Shown here in pieces: positions 50,305-62,000 of a stretch of 64,000 nt of DNA. The notes under the pieces were generated by a model. The model saw only the letters and a program-made list of their open reading frames with translations, did no database searches and had not been told where the DNA came from. This DNA is from Schistosoma haematobium. Taxonomy: Eukaryota > Platyhelminthes > Trematoda > Strigeidida > Schistosomatidae. The position numbers and the translations under genes were made by a program. Within the stretch, counting starts at the first letter, position 1, and each line of letters opens with the position of its first letter. Location: NCBI RefSeq assembly GCF_000699445.3, contig NC_067197.1, positions 12,778,152 to 12,842,151 on the forward strand, in the 5' to 3' direction.

Positions 50305-52590
50305 TTAAAATATAAGTTCAATCCACACGTTTTGGTGCTAGCCAAGGTTCTTCTCTGTTGGACCTGGTAATCACTCATGATACTGAGGATATTGTCGACC
50401 TAAATATTCTTCCGCCGTTAGTGAACAGCAATCACGCTGTTTTGTCATTCATGCTTAGAACTAGGGACATGTTATACGATCAGGTTACATCCCGCCCAAA
50501 TGTATGGAAAGCTAACATATCAGCCATTCAGGAATGCGCTGCTAAGACAGATTGGTTTATAGATGTTCTGTATTTAAAGTTAAATTTAGTTTAGTTACGT
50601 TTCCGTTCATACCATACCTGGTACCGCGAAGACCGAATAACAGTCCACCATGAATAACTAAAACAGTCAGGAAACTTCTTAGAAAAAGGAAGAAGCACTG
50701 GAATATATTCATTCCTACAGTCTTAGAACAATACAGATCTAGTTATTGTAAGATTAGGAATGCCTGTAAAGTGTTGATAAGTAAGACTAGATGATCATAT
50801 GAAAAATAATTGGTTAGGGATTATAGATATAGTCCGAAACCGTTATTTTCGTGTATAAAAAGGCAAACTCAGAGAAGAGATGAAATCCCAACACTTTTGA
50901 TACAAGAAAATCCGTTAATCTTGGCAGAAAATGATACCGAAAAAGCTGAAGCTTTATCGGAACATTTCAGCAAAGTGTTTTCTATCGGTAATGAGGAACG
51001 ACCAACGATTCATTGTGACCGCGTTGGCTCGCTGATGGACCCTGTAGTCATTGAGGGAGGTACTGTTTTAAGGCTACTTCAGCATCTCAAACCTGATAAG
51101 TCCAGTGGTCCTGATGATATTCATCCTAGGATTATGAAAGCCATATCAGATTTAATTGCTGAAACATTAGCGATACTGTTTGACATGTTTCTGAGGCAGT
51201 CCAGACGGCCCAGATACTGGAAAGACACTATAATAAGTCCGGTGTATAAGGCTGGGAATAGGGGTTTAGTAACTATAGACCCGTTAGCTTAACTAGTGCA
51301 GTTGTAAAACTGATGGAAAAAATCATTCGGATATCTGTTATAAACTGTGTTGAAGGGCATAATCTTTTCTCCAGGGAACAACATGGTTTTTGGAGAGGCC
51401 TATTGTGCTTGACAAATCTTCTCGTTGCAAGAGAAGATTGGGCTGCTGCAAAAGATCAGAATACTCCTGTGGATGTGATATTCATAGATCTAAGTAAGGC
51501 CCTCGATAAGGTCTCCCACTCTGGTGTTAAATTCAAACTGGAACGTTTTGGAATCCATTATACAGTCGCAGATTGGATAATTAACTTTCTGCATGACAGG
51601 AGACAAAGGGTAAGGGTGAATGGGTCTCTCTCCTCGTGGGTACCTGTATAAAGTGGAGTTCCTCAAGGTACAATCCTCGGTCCTCTTCTCTTTTTACTTT
51701 ATGTAAATGAATTGCCAACTATAGCGAAATCATCCGTCCTACTCTTCGCTGATGACATAAAGATTTGGAGACCCATACACAGTATGTCGGGTAGGATAGT
51801 ATCACAGGATGATCTTTGCTCAACGGTGGCATGGTTAGACAGGTGGTCACTAGAAGCAAATCCTAATAAGAGTGTGGTGATGCAATTAAATAACTATGAT
51901 GAATCGTATCACCATAAAATATGTGGATTCGTGCTGTCCAAACTAAGAAACTAAGCAGTGATCTCAAAACCACTAGTCACTGTAAGGCTGCTGCGAAAGG
52001 CTATGGGGTGTTATTATCTATTCGTAGGTCTTTCTAGTATTTAGATGATGAAATGTTTAGACTATTATACCCTATTTATGTGCGACCACATTTAAAATAT
52101 GGGATTCAAGCAGCGAGTCCTTGTCTTAAGTATGAAGCAGAGATGCTGGAAAGAGTCCAACGACGAGGGACTAAGATGGTACAAGGTCTATCTGACCTAT
52201 CTGATGAAGACAGACAGAAACCTCAACTTATTTCAGTTATCTTACCGTAGAGTACGGGGTGATCTAATGTTGGCTTGTAGTATACTGAACGATGACTTTG
52301 GTATTAACATGTCTTATCTTTTACTTCCGTCTAGGACTGATCATTTGAGAGGACATACGAAGAAAGTTCAAAAACCGAGATCAAATAGTTTACGTCTGGA
52401 GTTTCGTTTCGCACAATGAGTAGTGAATTACTGAAATTCTTTAACGGAGCGCGTGATATCAGCACCTTCTGTTAATACATTCAAAACGAGATTGGACCTC
52501 CACAGTATTGCAAACTGCAAGAATTAATATACGTCGATATACCTCCTATCTTTATTACTGAAGACTGAAGACATCAATTCATAATAAATT
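50305..52590 (+). pseudogene. CR1/jockey-like non-LTR retrotransposon, 5'-truncated and broken
   Basis: It opens inside the endonuclease C-terminus (GASQGSSLLDLVITHD ... ILPPLVNSNHAVLSF), then the linker and RT domain: LKPDKSSGPDDIHPRIMKA, FWRGLLCLTNLLVAREDW, VDVIFIDLSKALDKVSHS, GVPQGTILGPLLFLLYVNEL, and the catalytic box LLFADDIKIW. The connection region (PIYVRPHLKYGIQAASPCLK) and tail follow. Stops and frameshifts near 50594, 51290, 51650, 51954 and 52250 kill it. It lies antisense in intron 3, ending just before exon 3. Schistosome SR1/Perere-type elements are the likely relatives. Confidence 0.85.
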
Positions 52591-52603
52591 CAGGGTAACT
52601 TAC

Positions 52604-52756
52604 CGTTTCTAAGTACTTATGGAAATTTCCAGGGCCGTCAAATTCCATACGTTGACGAAGATTACGAAGCAACTCACTTAAATCTTCCAGTAAAACAATG
52701 CAAGATTCAAAAGAGGAATCAGCTGGTGGGGTCGACTTTTCATCGCAGGCGGAGTG
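52604..52756 (-). CDS. Exon 3 of the spectrin-repeat-like gene
   Basis: 51 codons, phase 0 at both ends, with acceptor TTTTTTAG and donor GTAAGT. It encodes a predicted amphipathic helix (CIVLLEDLSELLRNLRQRM) that looks like the first helix of a coiled-coil or spectrin-type bundle. The intron that follows (3398 nt) carries an antisense non-LTR retrotransposon. Confidence 0.75.
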
Positions 52757-52788
52757 CTAAAAAATCCAAAGCTACAAGATATGATTAC

Positions 52789-52911
52789 CTTGCAATGCTC
52801 CAGGAAGTCGTCATTTATCAAAAATTCATAATTTTGGTCAACAAACTTCCACAATAAATTGTCATAAATGCAATCCGAACTACTACTAGAACTAGACAAG
52901 TCCAAATCTCG
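52789..52911 (-). CDS. Exon 2 of the spectrin-repeat-like gene
   Basis: 41 codons, phase 0 at both ends, flanked by micro-introns of 35 nt (52912-52946) and 32 nt (52757-52788), both GT..AG. It begins with a basic junction followed by a run of seven serines (DLDLSSSSSSSD), then an aromatic/acidic segment ending FLEHCK. Frame continuity through two micro-introns is strong evidence for real coding sequence. Confidence 0.75.
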
Positions 52912-52946
52912 CTTCATACAAATAAACTAATCAATTCAACACTTAC

Positions 52947-53090
52947 CCGTCTCCGCTTGGACATGTGTACGCTAAGTGATGCAAACAGTGATAAATCTAC
53001 ATGATCACAATGTCCACTATTCAAAGAACCACGACTTTCAAGAGCTAGAACGAAATACCCGGGTAGCCGGCAATGATTAATGTGATGCAT
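52947..53090 (-). CDS. Exon 1 of the spectrin-repeat-like gene
   Basis: 48 codons from the first in-frame ATG after a TAA (about 15 codons upstream in the same frame), ending SKRRR before a GTAAGT donor. The reading continues upstream of the ATG to that stop, so a non-ATG start or an upstream exon is possible: two AG acceptor-like sites lie near 53105 and within the exon. The peptide is His/Leu/Ser-rich and shows no recognised domain. Confidence 0.6.
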
Positions 53091-53119
53091 TAAAACGACT
53101 GCCACACCGTATTTGGTTT

Positions 53120-54465
53120 AAACGACAAAATGGTCGAGGACGAGATTACGAACGACATTAACGGAATCTTGTATTTGATGTTAATCAGCTAAGGACTAAG
53201 GTATATGAAACAAGTAGAAATAACATAAGTATTAGATCGATCAAAATGTTGTTCTGAGTTCTTATTCAAGATAAAATTTTACTTCACAAATAAATTTGTT
53301 TTGAACACTTCAGAAGGTAAAGAAAATAGTTGGTTAAATTTTCTCGTGGATAAAAGAGTTCCCCTGCTCTTATATTTCCTACTGTAGAGAAAGTGAAATA
53401 TTGACTGGTTCTGGCCAACTAATCCGTTAGTCAGGTCACTAAATACAGAACAGTTTTCTGATCATCATTGACGTTAAGAACAATCAATGCTTAGCAGTCA
53501 CTTGCGTATGATTAATCGGCCCATAAGGCAGTGCTCTCACTGTTTCTTGCACCTATCTTTACCAATACATTTTTTCGATATCTTTCTTCATGATATACTG
53601 CCATCAAAGAAGCCGTAGTACCCGAATATGACGAGAGATTAATCCACCTAAGGTGCTAACCGTGGGGTTTAATCCAGACATGAGCTTTTAAGCCACACCC
53701 TCCCTGTCCAACTCGAATAGTCCCCAATAATCACTTGGATAACCTCTATAGGTGATTGGAACTAGTAAATCCGACTTTGAAGGACTTGTAGAATTATGGC
53801 CTACTTCGTTATTAGCACTGCTCTAATAATAAACCTGATCGTTAATTGTAGATTTGTCATGATGAGACTGCCTAATCTGTAAGATCTTACGTAAAAGTCA
53901 CATCATCGTCTACGCTGGCTCATCGTATCGTAACAATTAAAAACATGATGTCTGCAAGGAACAATTCTAAGCTAACAGCAGGATAATATACTTAATGTGA
54001 GTAAAGACAAGTCAAGTATAAGGGGTGAAAAAAGTTGAAACACTCGTTTTCAGGTACAAATAAATTCACAGACAATATGTAGCCGCGCCGGTCATTACAA
54101 GCTAGACTTTCCATAACTTTAAAGGATGATCACAAGACAGAAGTTTGGAAAGCCGTTTCGAAGGACTTGTGTGATGATTGGAGTGACCTGTGCCAAACTC
54201 CACTTATCTCATTTTTAACTCTGGATTAGAGAATATGAAAACGGTACATTAAGCTACGCTACCACATGTACATAGAATTCACAACTTCGCTTACCAGGGT
54301 AGTGTTTTGAAAAATCATGATTTTTATTGCATACACAAATGTAAAAGTAAAGTTGTCAAGAAGCGTTATTGCTCAATCTTGAAAAATTAAGGTATTTCGA
54401 ATTTTGGAGAAATCAAAACGTTTTGAGACTAAATTATGTCTACAGAGATAATAACGACTAATAAT
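53120..54465. other. 5' flank of the large minus-strand gene
   Basis: No exon supported. It would hold the promoter and 5' UTR of the gene starting at 53090, unless upstream exons exist. A GC-richer patch at 53610-53760 (CACCTAAGGTGCTAACCGTG) may be an old repeat. Confidence 0.35.
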
Positions 54466-54469
54466 GTTA

Positions 54470-55640
54470 TTTCCCCACTTACTTACACATTTACTTACTT
54501 ACTTACGTCTGTTACCCCTCGTGGAGGAGCATAGGTTGCTCACCAGTACTCTCGACCCAACCCTGTGCTGGGCGATCCTTTCCAGTTTCTTCCAGTTGCT
54601 ACTCATCCCTTTCATGTCTATTTCCGATTCACGAAGTAGTGCCCTCTTCAGTTCTTCCTCCTTTCCGTTTCCCCTCAGGATTCAAAGTTAGGGCTTGCCT
54701 CATGGTTCAGTTTTATAAATGTATGTCTTATCCACCTCCAAGGTCGTTTTCTGATTTCCTCTTCAAAAGGAAGCTGGTTTATCCTCCCCCACAGTAGGCT
54801 GTTACTGACGGTATCCGGCAAACGGATATTGAATGTCTTGCGAAGACAACTACTTATAAATACTTATACCTTCTCGATGATGGTTGTAGTAGTTCTCCAA
54901 GTTTCAGCTCCGTACAGTGGGACTGTCATGATGTTCGTATTGAAGATTCAGACTTTGATATTGGTTGACAGACAGTTGTTTTGAGTTCCATGTTTTCTCC
55001 ATTTGTAGGAATGCTGGCCTTGCTCTGTCAATCCTCACCTTTACGTCTGCTTCAGATCCTCCTTGTTCATCGATGATGCTTCACAGATACGTAAAACTGT
55101 CCAAATCTTCAAGAGTTTCGCCATCAAAAGTGATTGGATTGCTGTTCTCCATGTTGCATTTGAGGACCTTGTATATATTGAGGCCTACTGATGCAGAAGT
55201 TGCTGCTACACTAGTTGTCTTCGTCTGCATTTGTTCGTGTGTATGGGCTAGAAGAGGTAGGTCATCTGCGAAGTCCGAATCGTATATATGATTCTGAGCC
55301 GTCCATTTTATTGCTTGCTTTCCCTCAGATGTCGAAGTATCCATAAATCGGTCGACCATCAGAATGAAGAGGAAGGGGGAGAGTAGACAGTATTGTCTGA
55401 GGCCGGCCTTTACTTGAAATGCATCTGTCAGCTGTCCTCTATGCACGACTTCGCACTGTAAAGCATCGTATGAATTCGGAATAGTGTTGACGATCTCAGG
55501 TACATAATATTGCCGACGACGTTTTCACAAGGTCCTTCTGTCAACACTGTCAAACGCATTCTCATAGTAAATGAAGTTGATGTATGGTGACGAGTCCCAT
55601 TTAACTCATTTATTAGGTATATTTCATTTGGTTAAAGAAA
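54470..55640 (-). pseudogene. SR2/RTE-like retrotransposon, RT C-terminal remnant
   Basis: The minus strand encodes GQLTDAFQVKAGLRQYCLLS, FILMVDRFMDTSTSEGKQ, the catalytic SDFADDLPLLAHTHEQMQ, and GLNIYKVLKCNMENSNPITF, then GETLEDLDSFTYL; further homology in broken frames extends to about 54510. The end carries a TTACTTAC-type repeat (54478-54506 on the plus strand), a characteristic simple-repeat 3' tail. Frameshifts and stops prevent function. It belongs to the same type as 23752-24455. Confidence 0.85.
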
Positions 55641-56520
55641 ACCAAGGCGTTGAATGAACACAGGACCGCACAAATCGAAGTGGTTTAAAAGAGCTGAAAG
55701 TTTAGAATCGCGTGTTCTTATAAAAATCAGTAGGGAAAACAATGTTGAAATACCGACTGTTTTTTTCGCCACATTTATTATAATCCACTTATATCACCAT
55801 AACGTTTGTAGAGTCATGAGTGCATCCCTATATTTCGTAAGTGTTCAGTTTTGCATGCAATAGGATTTTTCGGTAGGGAGTGAAATCAGACCAAGGTTAC
55901 AGACATGAAACAAAGAGATACTTGGCACAAAAAATTAGCATCAATACCATTAGTTCGTATCTCCATACTAGACTATAAAGAGCCGTAATCTTAAAAAAAT
56001 ATCCTGCTCTACAAACATGGAAAGATTGACGTCACCTCACCACAAACATGTTTGCTGGTCAGTAACGCCCTCCCTCCTTTAGGTAAGATAGTTCGGTTGA
56101 AAAGATCTGGCTTCTTCGAGAGTTGACCACAAATATTATCCAAATATGCAAATTTGTAGATATATAACTCCGTAAAATAAGTGGTCTTGTCAAGTTTTAT
56201 GAGAAATCCTAAAAATTTCATTTTTAATAGACACTATTATGCAAAGGAGCTCGGTCAAGAATAGCCATCATACCGCAGCATGACCAAGGGTAAGATTCTT
56301 TCTCCTCTAGATAGTTAGTATGGAGATACAACGTAACTCTAGCTCTCCTTACAATCAGACACACTATTATTTGGAGTTATCACCACCTTCCTTGTTGGTC
56401 CTTGAAGGATACTTGAAAACCAGTACGTTTTGGTTTTTCCACACCTAATATTTATTTATACACAACGCTGCTTCTCAGTACTGTTTAACTTCCGAAAGAT
56501 GACAGTTGTTTTAAAAAATC
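55641..56520. other. Intergenic stretch without recognised elements
   Basis: Short open frames at 55654-55863 and 56009-56221 have no motif or splice support. Slightly richer in GC than intron DNA. Confidence 0.4.
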
Positions 56521-56526
56521 CAGCTT

Positions 56527-56718
56527 TTAATGCCAAGACAAATTTACCGTATGGTTCACTTTACACGTTAAGAATCCAGTATGACAGGGCTGAAACGTAG
56601 TTTTATGTGAACCACTGTTTCTTAACCGAACTGACGTGGGTCTGCCACCAAGTCTATGGGATTGATGTGGCTGATTGAATCCATGGAGAGCATCAAACGA
56701 TATAACGTCCGACCTCAT
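56527..56718 (-). other. Open frame of unknown status, possible 5' exon
   Basis: 63 codons starting MRSDVISFDALHGFNQP, rich in Ser, His and Arg. An ACG|GTAAAT donor-like site occurs in frame near its end. It could be an upstream exon of the large gene, but the donor phase (0) does not match either candidate acceptor near exon 1 (both need phase 1). May also be chance or part of a repeat. Confidence 0.2.
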
Positions 56719-56789
56719 TGTTGAATTACAATGAATAGCAAAAGAAGTTGTGGAAATTTATTATCCAATAGCAACTAAACTAATTATCT

Positions 56790-57135
56790 TGTAGTGACGT
56801 ACTTTTATCAACAGAACGCGATTGGTGTAATGGAAAAAATCACTATTATAACCAATCGTACCAGAGATTGTTTTACTGCAATTGTTTGTTTGACTACACT
56901 AAGAACATACATTCTTCCGCTGGTTGTGACTTTGCACGAACTTATGTTTGTTCAGTAGTTCCACTTGTACTCCTTTGGCACGATCTCGGTATTCTTTCGA
57001 TACCACGAGATCGCCAACAAATATATCTTGCTACAACCTTCAATCGCCTTGTGATTTCTGGTTTACTCGGAGGTTTAGCCTGTTCTGGAATTCAGTCTTC
57101 TTGTAGTGGTGGTCATGACTCGACGCCACACTACA
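56790..57135 (+). repeat. 5' LTR of a Ty3/gypsy element
   Basis: 346 bp bounded by the inverted heptamers TGTAGTG and CACTACA (TGT..ACA ends). Two bases later comes TGGTGAACCC (57138-57147), a likely primer-binding site resembling the 3' end complement of tRNA-Trp used by CsRn1-type elements. An internal hairpin (CGATCTCGGTAT ... ATACCACGAGATCG) lies at 56981-57013. No matching 3' LTR was found. Confidence 0.7.
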
Positions 57136-57137
57136 AC

Positions 57138-59069
57138 TGGTGAACCCAAAACTACGAACACTTTTCAGTCTCGGTCAAATCTTCCAAAGAAGCCGATTGC
57201 GTTGAGTCTATTACTTATCTATCCACGTCTGTGGCACATTTTCGTATTGACATTTTCAATATATATGATATCCTCTCAACAACTCGAAATGACGGATAAC
57301 GATAAGAATAGTATTATTATAATAGACTCTGACGTACAGGTTATCCATTTTCGGCCTGTATCTTTTATCCCCCACGATATGGAAGTTTGGTTCACGGCAC
57401 TGGAGTCTCAGCTCGAGATCCACCGCATTACGAGCCAACGACAAAAATATGCCTACACTCTGGAATCTTTACCAGAGGATCACATGGTCGCTATCTGTGA
57501 GGTTGTCCTCAACCCCAATGTACCTAACGTTTATGATCGTCACAAGGAGGCGGTCCTAAGACATTTCCTTCCATCGAGGGAGAAACGGTTGAGGACAGTA
57601 TAAGCACCTCACCCCCTGGGTGAGGCCAAAGCGAGCCACCACCTCAAGCGACTGCGACATCTCGCAGGACCCACGGAAGCTGAATCCGGAACTGTTAAGG
57701 AATTGGGGCTGGAATCGTTACCAGCATACATCCAACCAACGACTACGGCCCTCATAGCAAACTAAATATTGGCAAGGACTAGCAACCGAGACAACTACAT
57801 AGTTGCATCAACATCACGACCGAACGTAGATACCGACGCTAGTCGCTTCCCGACTCAAGGTGATAAGGGCGGTCGTATTCATACCCGTTGCGATATCCCC
57901 AAATCTCACGTCCCTCGAGCCAGATCATGCCCTCGGAAAGCCACAACCACTCGCCCAACGAGGGCATCTTCCAAGCCACGTCAAAAGGCGGCTTCGGAGG
58001 CAAGTGTGGGTTAGTGCTGGCTCCACCGCGCCTCCGGGTCCGGTACCCGCCATTGTCGAGCCCCCATGCTCATACAAGGCGGGTTGGTCGTCTGTTTTGC
58101 GTGCACGATTATCGCACGAACGCTAGGTACCTAATAGATACAAATGCTCAAGTTCCTGTCGTACCTCTCGGTAACAGTAAGTCACAAGCCACGATGCTTC
58201 GACTACGCGCTGAGAATGACTCAGCCGTTCTTACCTATGATACACGACAACTCACGGTCAACCTGGGCAACCGACGACAGTATCTGTGAACGTTCAACAT
58301 TGCCGATGTTCCCACAGCCATGATCGGTATTGATTTCCTACAGCACTATGAATTGCTAGTCGATTCACGTAGGCTGCAGCTAATTGATACTTCGTCGAAC
58401 AGCAAATTCATGGGCTTCAAAGCTCAAACGAACGCGTACCGAATCTTAGGCGTCTCTCATTCACGTGACGATATATTCCACGCTCTATTCGAGAAATTCC
58501 CCAAATTAACTAAACCACTCGAGGAGATTTCATCGGTGACCAATCGTGTGGTACAACAAATAGTCACCCTCGAACCCCCAGTCACGGCAAGACCACACTG
58601 ACTGGCACCGGACAAGTTAGCTTTCGCTAAACGTGAGCTTAACAATTTATTAGCTACTGATATTATTCGTCCTTCTCACAGTCCCTCGGCCTCACCTCTT
58701 CATATGGTGCGCAAAAAGTATGGGGTTAGTTGGAGACCATGCGGCGTCTGCCGAGTATCAAACGTAGTTGCACGCTTTGATAGCTATCCCACCCCCCACA
58801 TATACGACATCACGGTATCGCTCAAGGGCACGACTATCTTTTCTAAGATCGATCTGGTACGAGCACATCATCAGATTTCAGTCGCTCTTGAAGATATCGA
58901 GCAAACCGCTATCACGACTCCTTTTGGCCTGTTTGAGTTCCTCCGAATGCCATTTGGATTACGGAATGCTGCTCAAACTTTACAAAGGTGGCAACCTCTC
59001 GAATTTTTCTCACGGAGATGAGATATAGCGCTTTTGGTCGAGAACTACTAGCAGCCTACGAATACTTTT
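57138..59069 (+). pseudogene. Ty3/gypsy (CsRn1/Boudicca-like) gag-pol remnant with internal deletion
   Basis: In order: Gag-like VQVIHFRPVSFIPHDMEVWF and a downstream frame-shifted Gag portion; a protease region whose active site reads LIDTNAQVPVV, where the family has DTGA; then MIGIDFLQHYELLVD; RT start with ASPLHMVRKKYGVSWRPCG, TIFSKIDLVRAHHQIS, TTPFGLFEFLRMPFGLRNAA. At about 58988 the RT breaks off just after AAQTLQR and joins in frame to RNase H-like WQPLEFFSRR, then YSAFGRELLAAYEYF. The catalytic YxDD of RT, most of RNase H, integrase and the 3' LTR are missing. Internal stops at 57601-57603, 58288 and 58599 confirm it is dead. Confidence 0.85.
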
Positions 59070-59074
59070 GTGGG

Positions 59075-62000
59075 TTTTAGATTTAAATCGATATAATGAA
59101 GGTAATGCACGGTTTTTAGTAATAAATCAGCAAGTGAAATTGTATAGTTGCTTAACTAATGTGATTTATAGTTACAGTTTCGACATTTCACTACTCTTTA
59201 GTCTTATCTGCTCTAATATGGTACCAAAGTCATCCTGTTACTACAATATCCTTAGAGAATAAATGAAATCTTTCTAGTTAGGCGTGTATACGAACGAACG
59301 AAGATTAGATGGCGACAAGTATGGTGCGGCTTCGCTGCCTCAAACACTGACTCTACGATATTCCTTCATCAATCGAAGTTCGCCATCACCGATGTTGACC
59401 TGTTGTGATAAACCCTCGAAAGTTTATTTCCACAGATAATTTGGCTTCAGTTCAACCCTTTTTCTCTGACTGGATACCCTTCAAAATATCCTCATCTCAT
59501 AAAATTGAAGTTAGTGAAACTTCGGCGGTCTACACTAAATGGTATTTGTTCCACAACATTTCTGACTCTGGGTCCTCTTACTACGTTCCTCAATAAACTA
59601 ATTCTCTCTTTCTTCCTTAATTCAAACAGAAAACTTAATAATAAAACCCCATCACTATGTAATATACAAAATGAATATCTGACTTTGAATTTGCTTTTAA
59701 GTAGATACAAACATAAACACAGTGAATAATAAGAGAGCTGTAGACTGACATATATGTTCCAGATTTTCATTTTCAACAATTATCTTCCATACAGCATTTT
59801 GGTTTGAGTCCTCGTTTGTTTTTCACTTGTTTCAGAGTTTTTCTCATCGTTAAAATATGTATTTAATATTAATATTCGTCTCTCCATTCAGTACCGTTAG
59901 GTGAATAGTAAATCAGTAGTGTTAAATAATTTGAGTACTGCAGAGATATTTCGAACTAAACATCTACGGAGACGCGTATTATGATCACTACCAGATAATT
60001 TTGCTTCGGTAAGCTCAGAGCAAAACTTTCTTCCATATCAGCAGGTATCATAGGAGGGAAATAATTTAATTCAGCTGATGTCTTTAGTATCCAGCACTAC
60101 TTAACAAACTTCACAAAATAACCCGAAATGATTCTGCATCTTTATTATGATTTAAACAAAGCTATATAATGAGTAAAAACGATTCTCTTCTCATATAAAA
60201 CCTACTTCATTGAAGAAAGTTAAAATTAAACACACTCGTCGTAGAAAGTTATTAAACAAATAAAAGAGACATTATAACACTTGTACATCTATTTAGCGAG
60301 ATAAGAAACTGATATTTGTCAAATCATTATTGGTTTTGAAATAGCCTTATTTCATGTACTCTTCGTTATCTATATTGTCTACTGAGGAGTGTGCATTTGT
60401 TCATTTTCCAGTAGATTGATTAATGACTGACTCCCATCCGAGTTTAAATATAAAGCTGTTCCTTTTGCATGGTCGTCTCTGATGATTGATTTTTTATTTT
60501 ACACTCATCAACGGGGAGTGGAATAGCAATACTAATTTCGCTTAGTACTTCGAAATAATACTAAACAGTAACTGAATGAAGTCAGATCAAGGTTGGGTTT
60601 TGGACGAATTGCTGGGACCAGGTTAACCGTTTGTCCTCTAATTGACTTGGTAAAGCTCATGATTACTCGGAGACATCATGGAACATCAGGGAATCAGGAA
60701 CTATAAAGCTAACATTAAAAGGGATAGATTCTAAAAAGCAAAAGCAGGATGAGATAAATGGGTGTGAACTGCAGGAACAACTCTTATTATAATATTACGG
60801 ACAATATATAATCATAAAGAGACCCGGTTATCGTTATTCTGATGACACTGTGCCATTACCTAGATTGAAGTTTTTTATACTTAATTTTATATATAGTTCA
60901 AAAGTGTGCTCCTTGCTTTACTGAACAGCTCGAAACATGCACTACCATTCTATTCTTCATGAAAAATATCCCCAAATATTGTAAGGTATTTGTTGTTAAT
61001 TTCCAGACATCTGCTTTACTGTATGCTATACATTCCTCTGTGTAAATGATAGAGAATTTTCATTTCTATAAAACCATCAAGCAACATTTTCGAAGTAATA
61101 GTAAATTGATGTAATTGGAATATTCTGGGAACTAAAAAATTAAACTTCTGGCACTTTATAATCTTATTCAAATCTCTTCCTCAAAGAATAAATAACCAAT
61201 TTAAAATTAGCATATGTTAAATTAGTATAGAAGAATAAGTAAATATTCAACGTAATAAAAACAGATCTGATCATCCTATCATGTTATTCACATCAAAAAT
61301 CAAGCATACATGTATATGTTCGTTTTTATCTATATGGTTATGAAGAATATGAGACTGGTAATGCAATGAGGTAGAGATGATTTTATAGTATATTACTGGT
61401 ATTGAGTTTATACAGATCACAGTTCGTTTCTTTTTTTTGGAAGAGTATTCCAAGTTGGATGAATAGTTGGGCTTCATGAGTATTGGGATATTGCGGATAA
61501 AATGATTGAAGGATAATTTAGTAAACAAAACCTTTTTGACAATATCATTTACTCAAGCTATACAACCTCATTCATAGTTAATTTACAAATAAATTTTCTA
61601 GCGAAAAATAGAAGGACGATAATATCGTATTATGTATCAATGAAAGTTTCTTAATAATCGGAAATTTAGAGATAATAAGCTCAAATCAAATGTGTAAAAG
61701 TTAATTGTCCACTTGAATTGATAATAACGAATAACTGAAATTAAAGAGATTTAAAGTATTAAAAATGTGTCTTACAAACTAAATTACAGTTTATGAAAAT
61801 TAGATATTATAGCCATGGAAGAACAATAAGTTGTATGTGTCTCTTTTGAACACAATGCTCAGGTTTGAATAAATTAATTGCTAACGCTTGTACAGTACAT
61901 ATTTCAGTAATTCGCACTCCTGTCGAATCAGGTCGTTTGACAATATGTATCTATTAGGTGATACTTCATGTTTCTACAAAGTAAATTTAATGAATAACAG

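Larger units (their letters stand above)
1684..53090 (-). other. Large multi-exon gene, spectrin-repeat-like scaffold protein (gene-level entry)
   Basis: Thirteen coding exons chain on the minus strand with GT..AG introns and compatible phases at all twelve junctions, giving about 1173 codons from the ATG at 53090. Intron sizes in order are 35, 32, 3398, 25549, 1548, 1232, 1636, 4071, 1987, 4741, 2687 and 912 nt. The product has no signal peptide or clear membrane segment. Exons 3-7 read as alpha-helical, spectrin-repeat-like sequence, including LRKIDAWLNTLA and CELEAKFHTLWLRLLEL; exons 8-10 and 12 are Ser/Asn-rich and probably disordered; exon 11 has another helical block. Spectrin-repeat scaffolds such as nesprin/Klarsicht or AKAP6-type proteins act at the nuclear envelope or cytoskeleton. 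That assignment is inference from composition and a few motifs, and the orthologue is not recognised. Additional small exons inside the 25-kb intron, an upstream 5' exon, or a 3' continuation beyond the left edge cannot be excluded. Confidence 0.75.

Noticed and set aside
54965..55291. 108-codon plus-strand frame
   Set aside because: Antisense shadow of the minus-strand RT with the FADD box.
57888..58289. Separate host gene in the gypsy region
   Set aside because: It reads as the protease part of the element and continues across a stop into the element's next segment.
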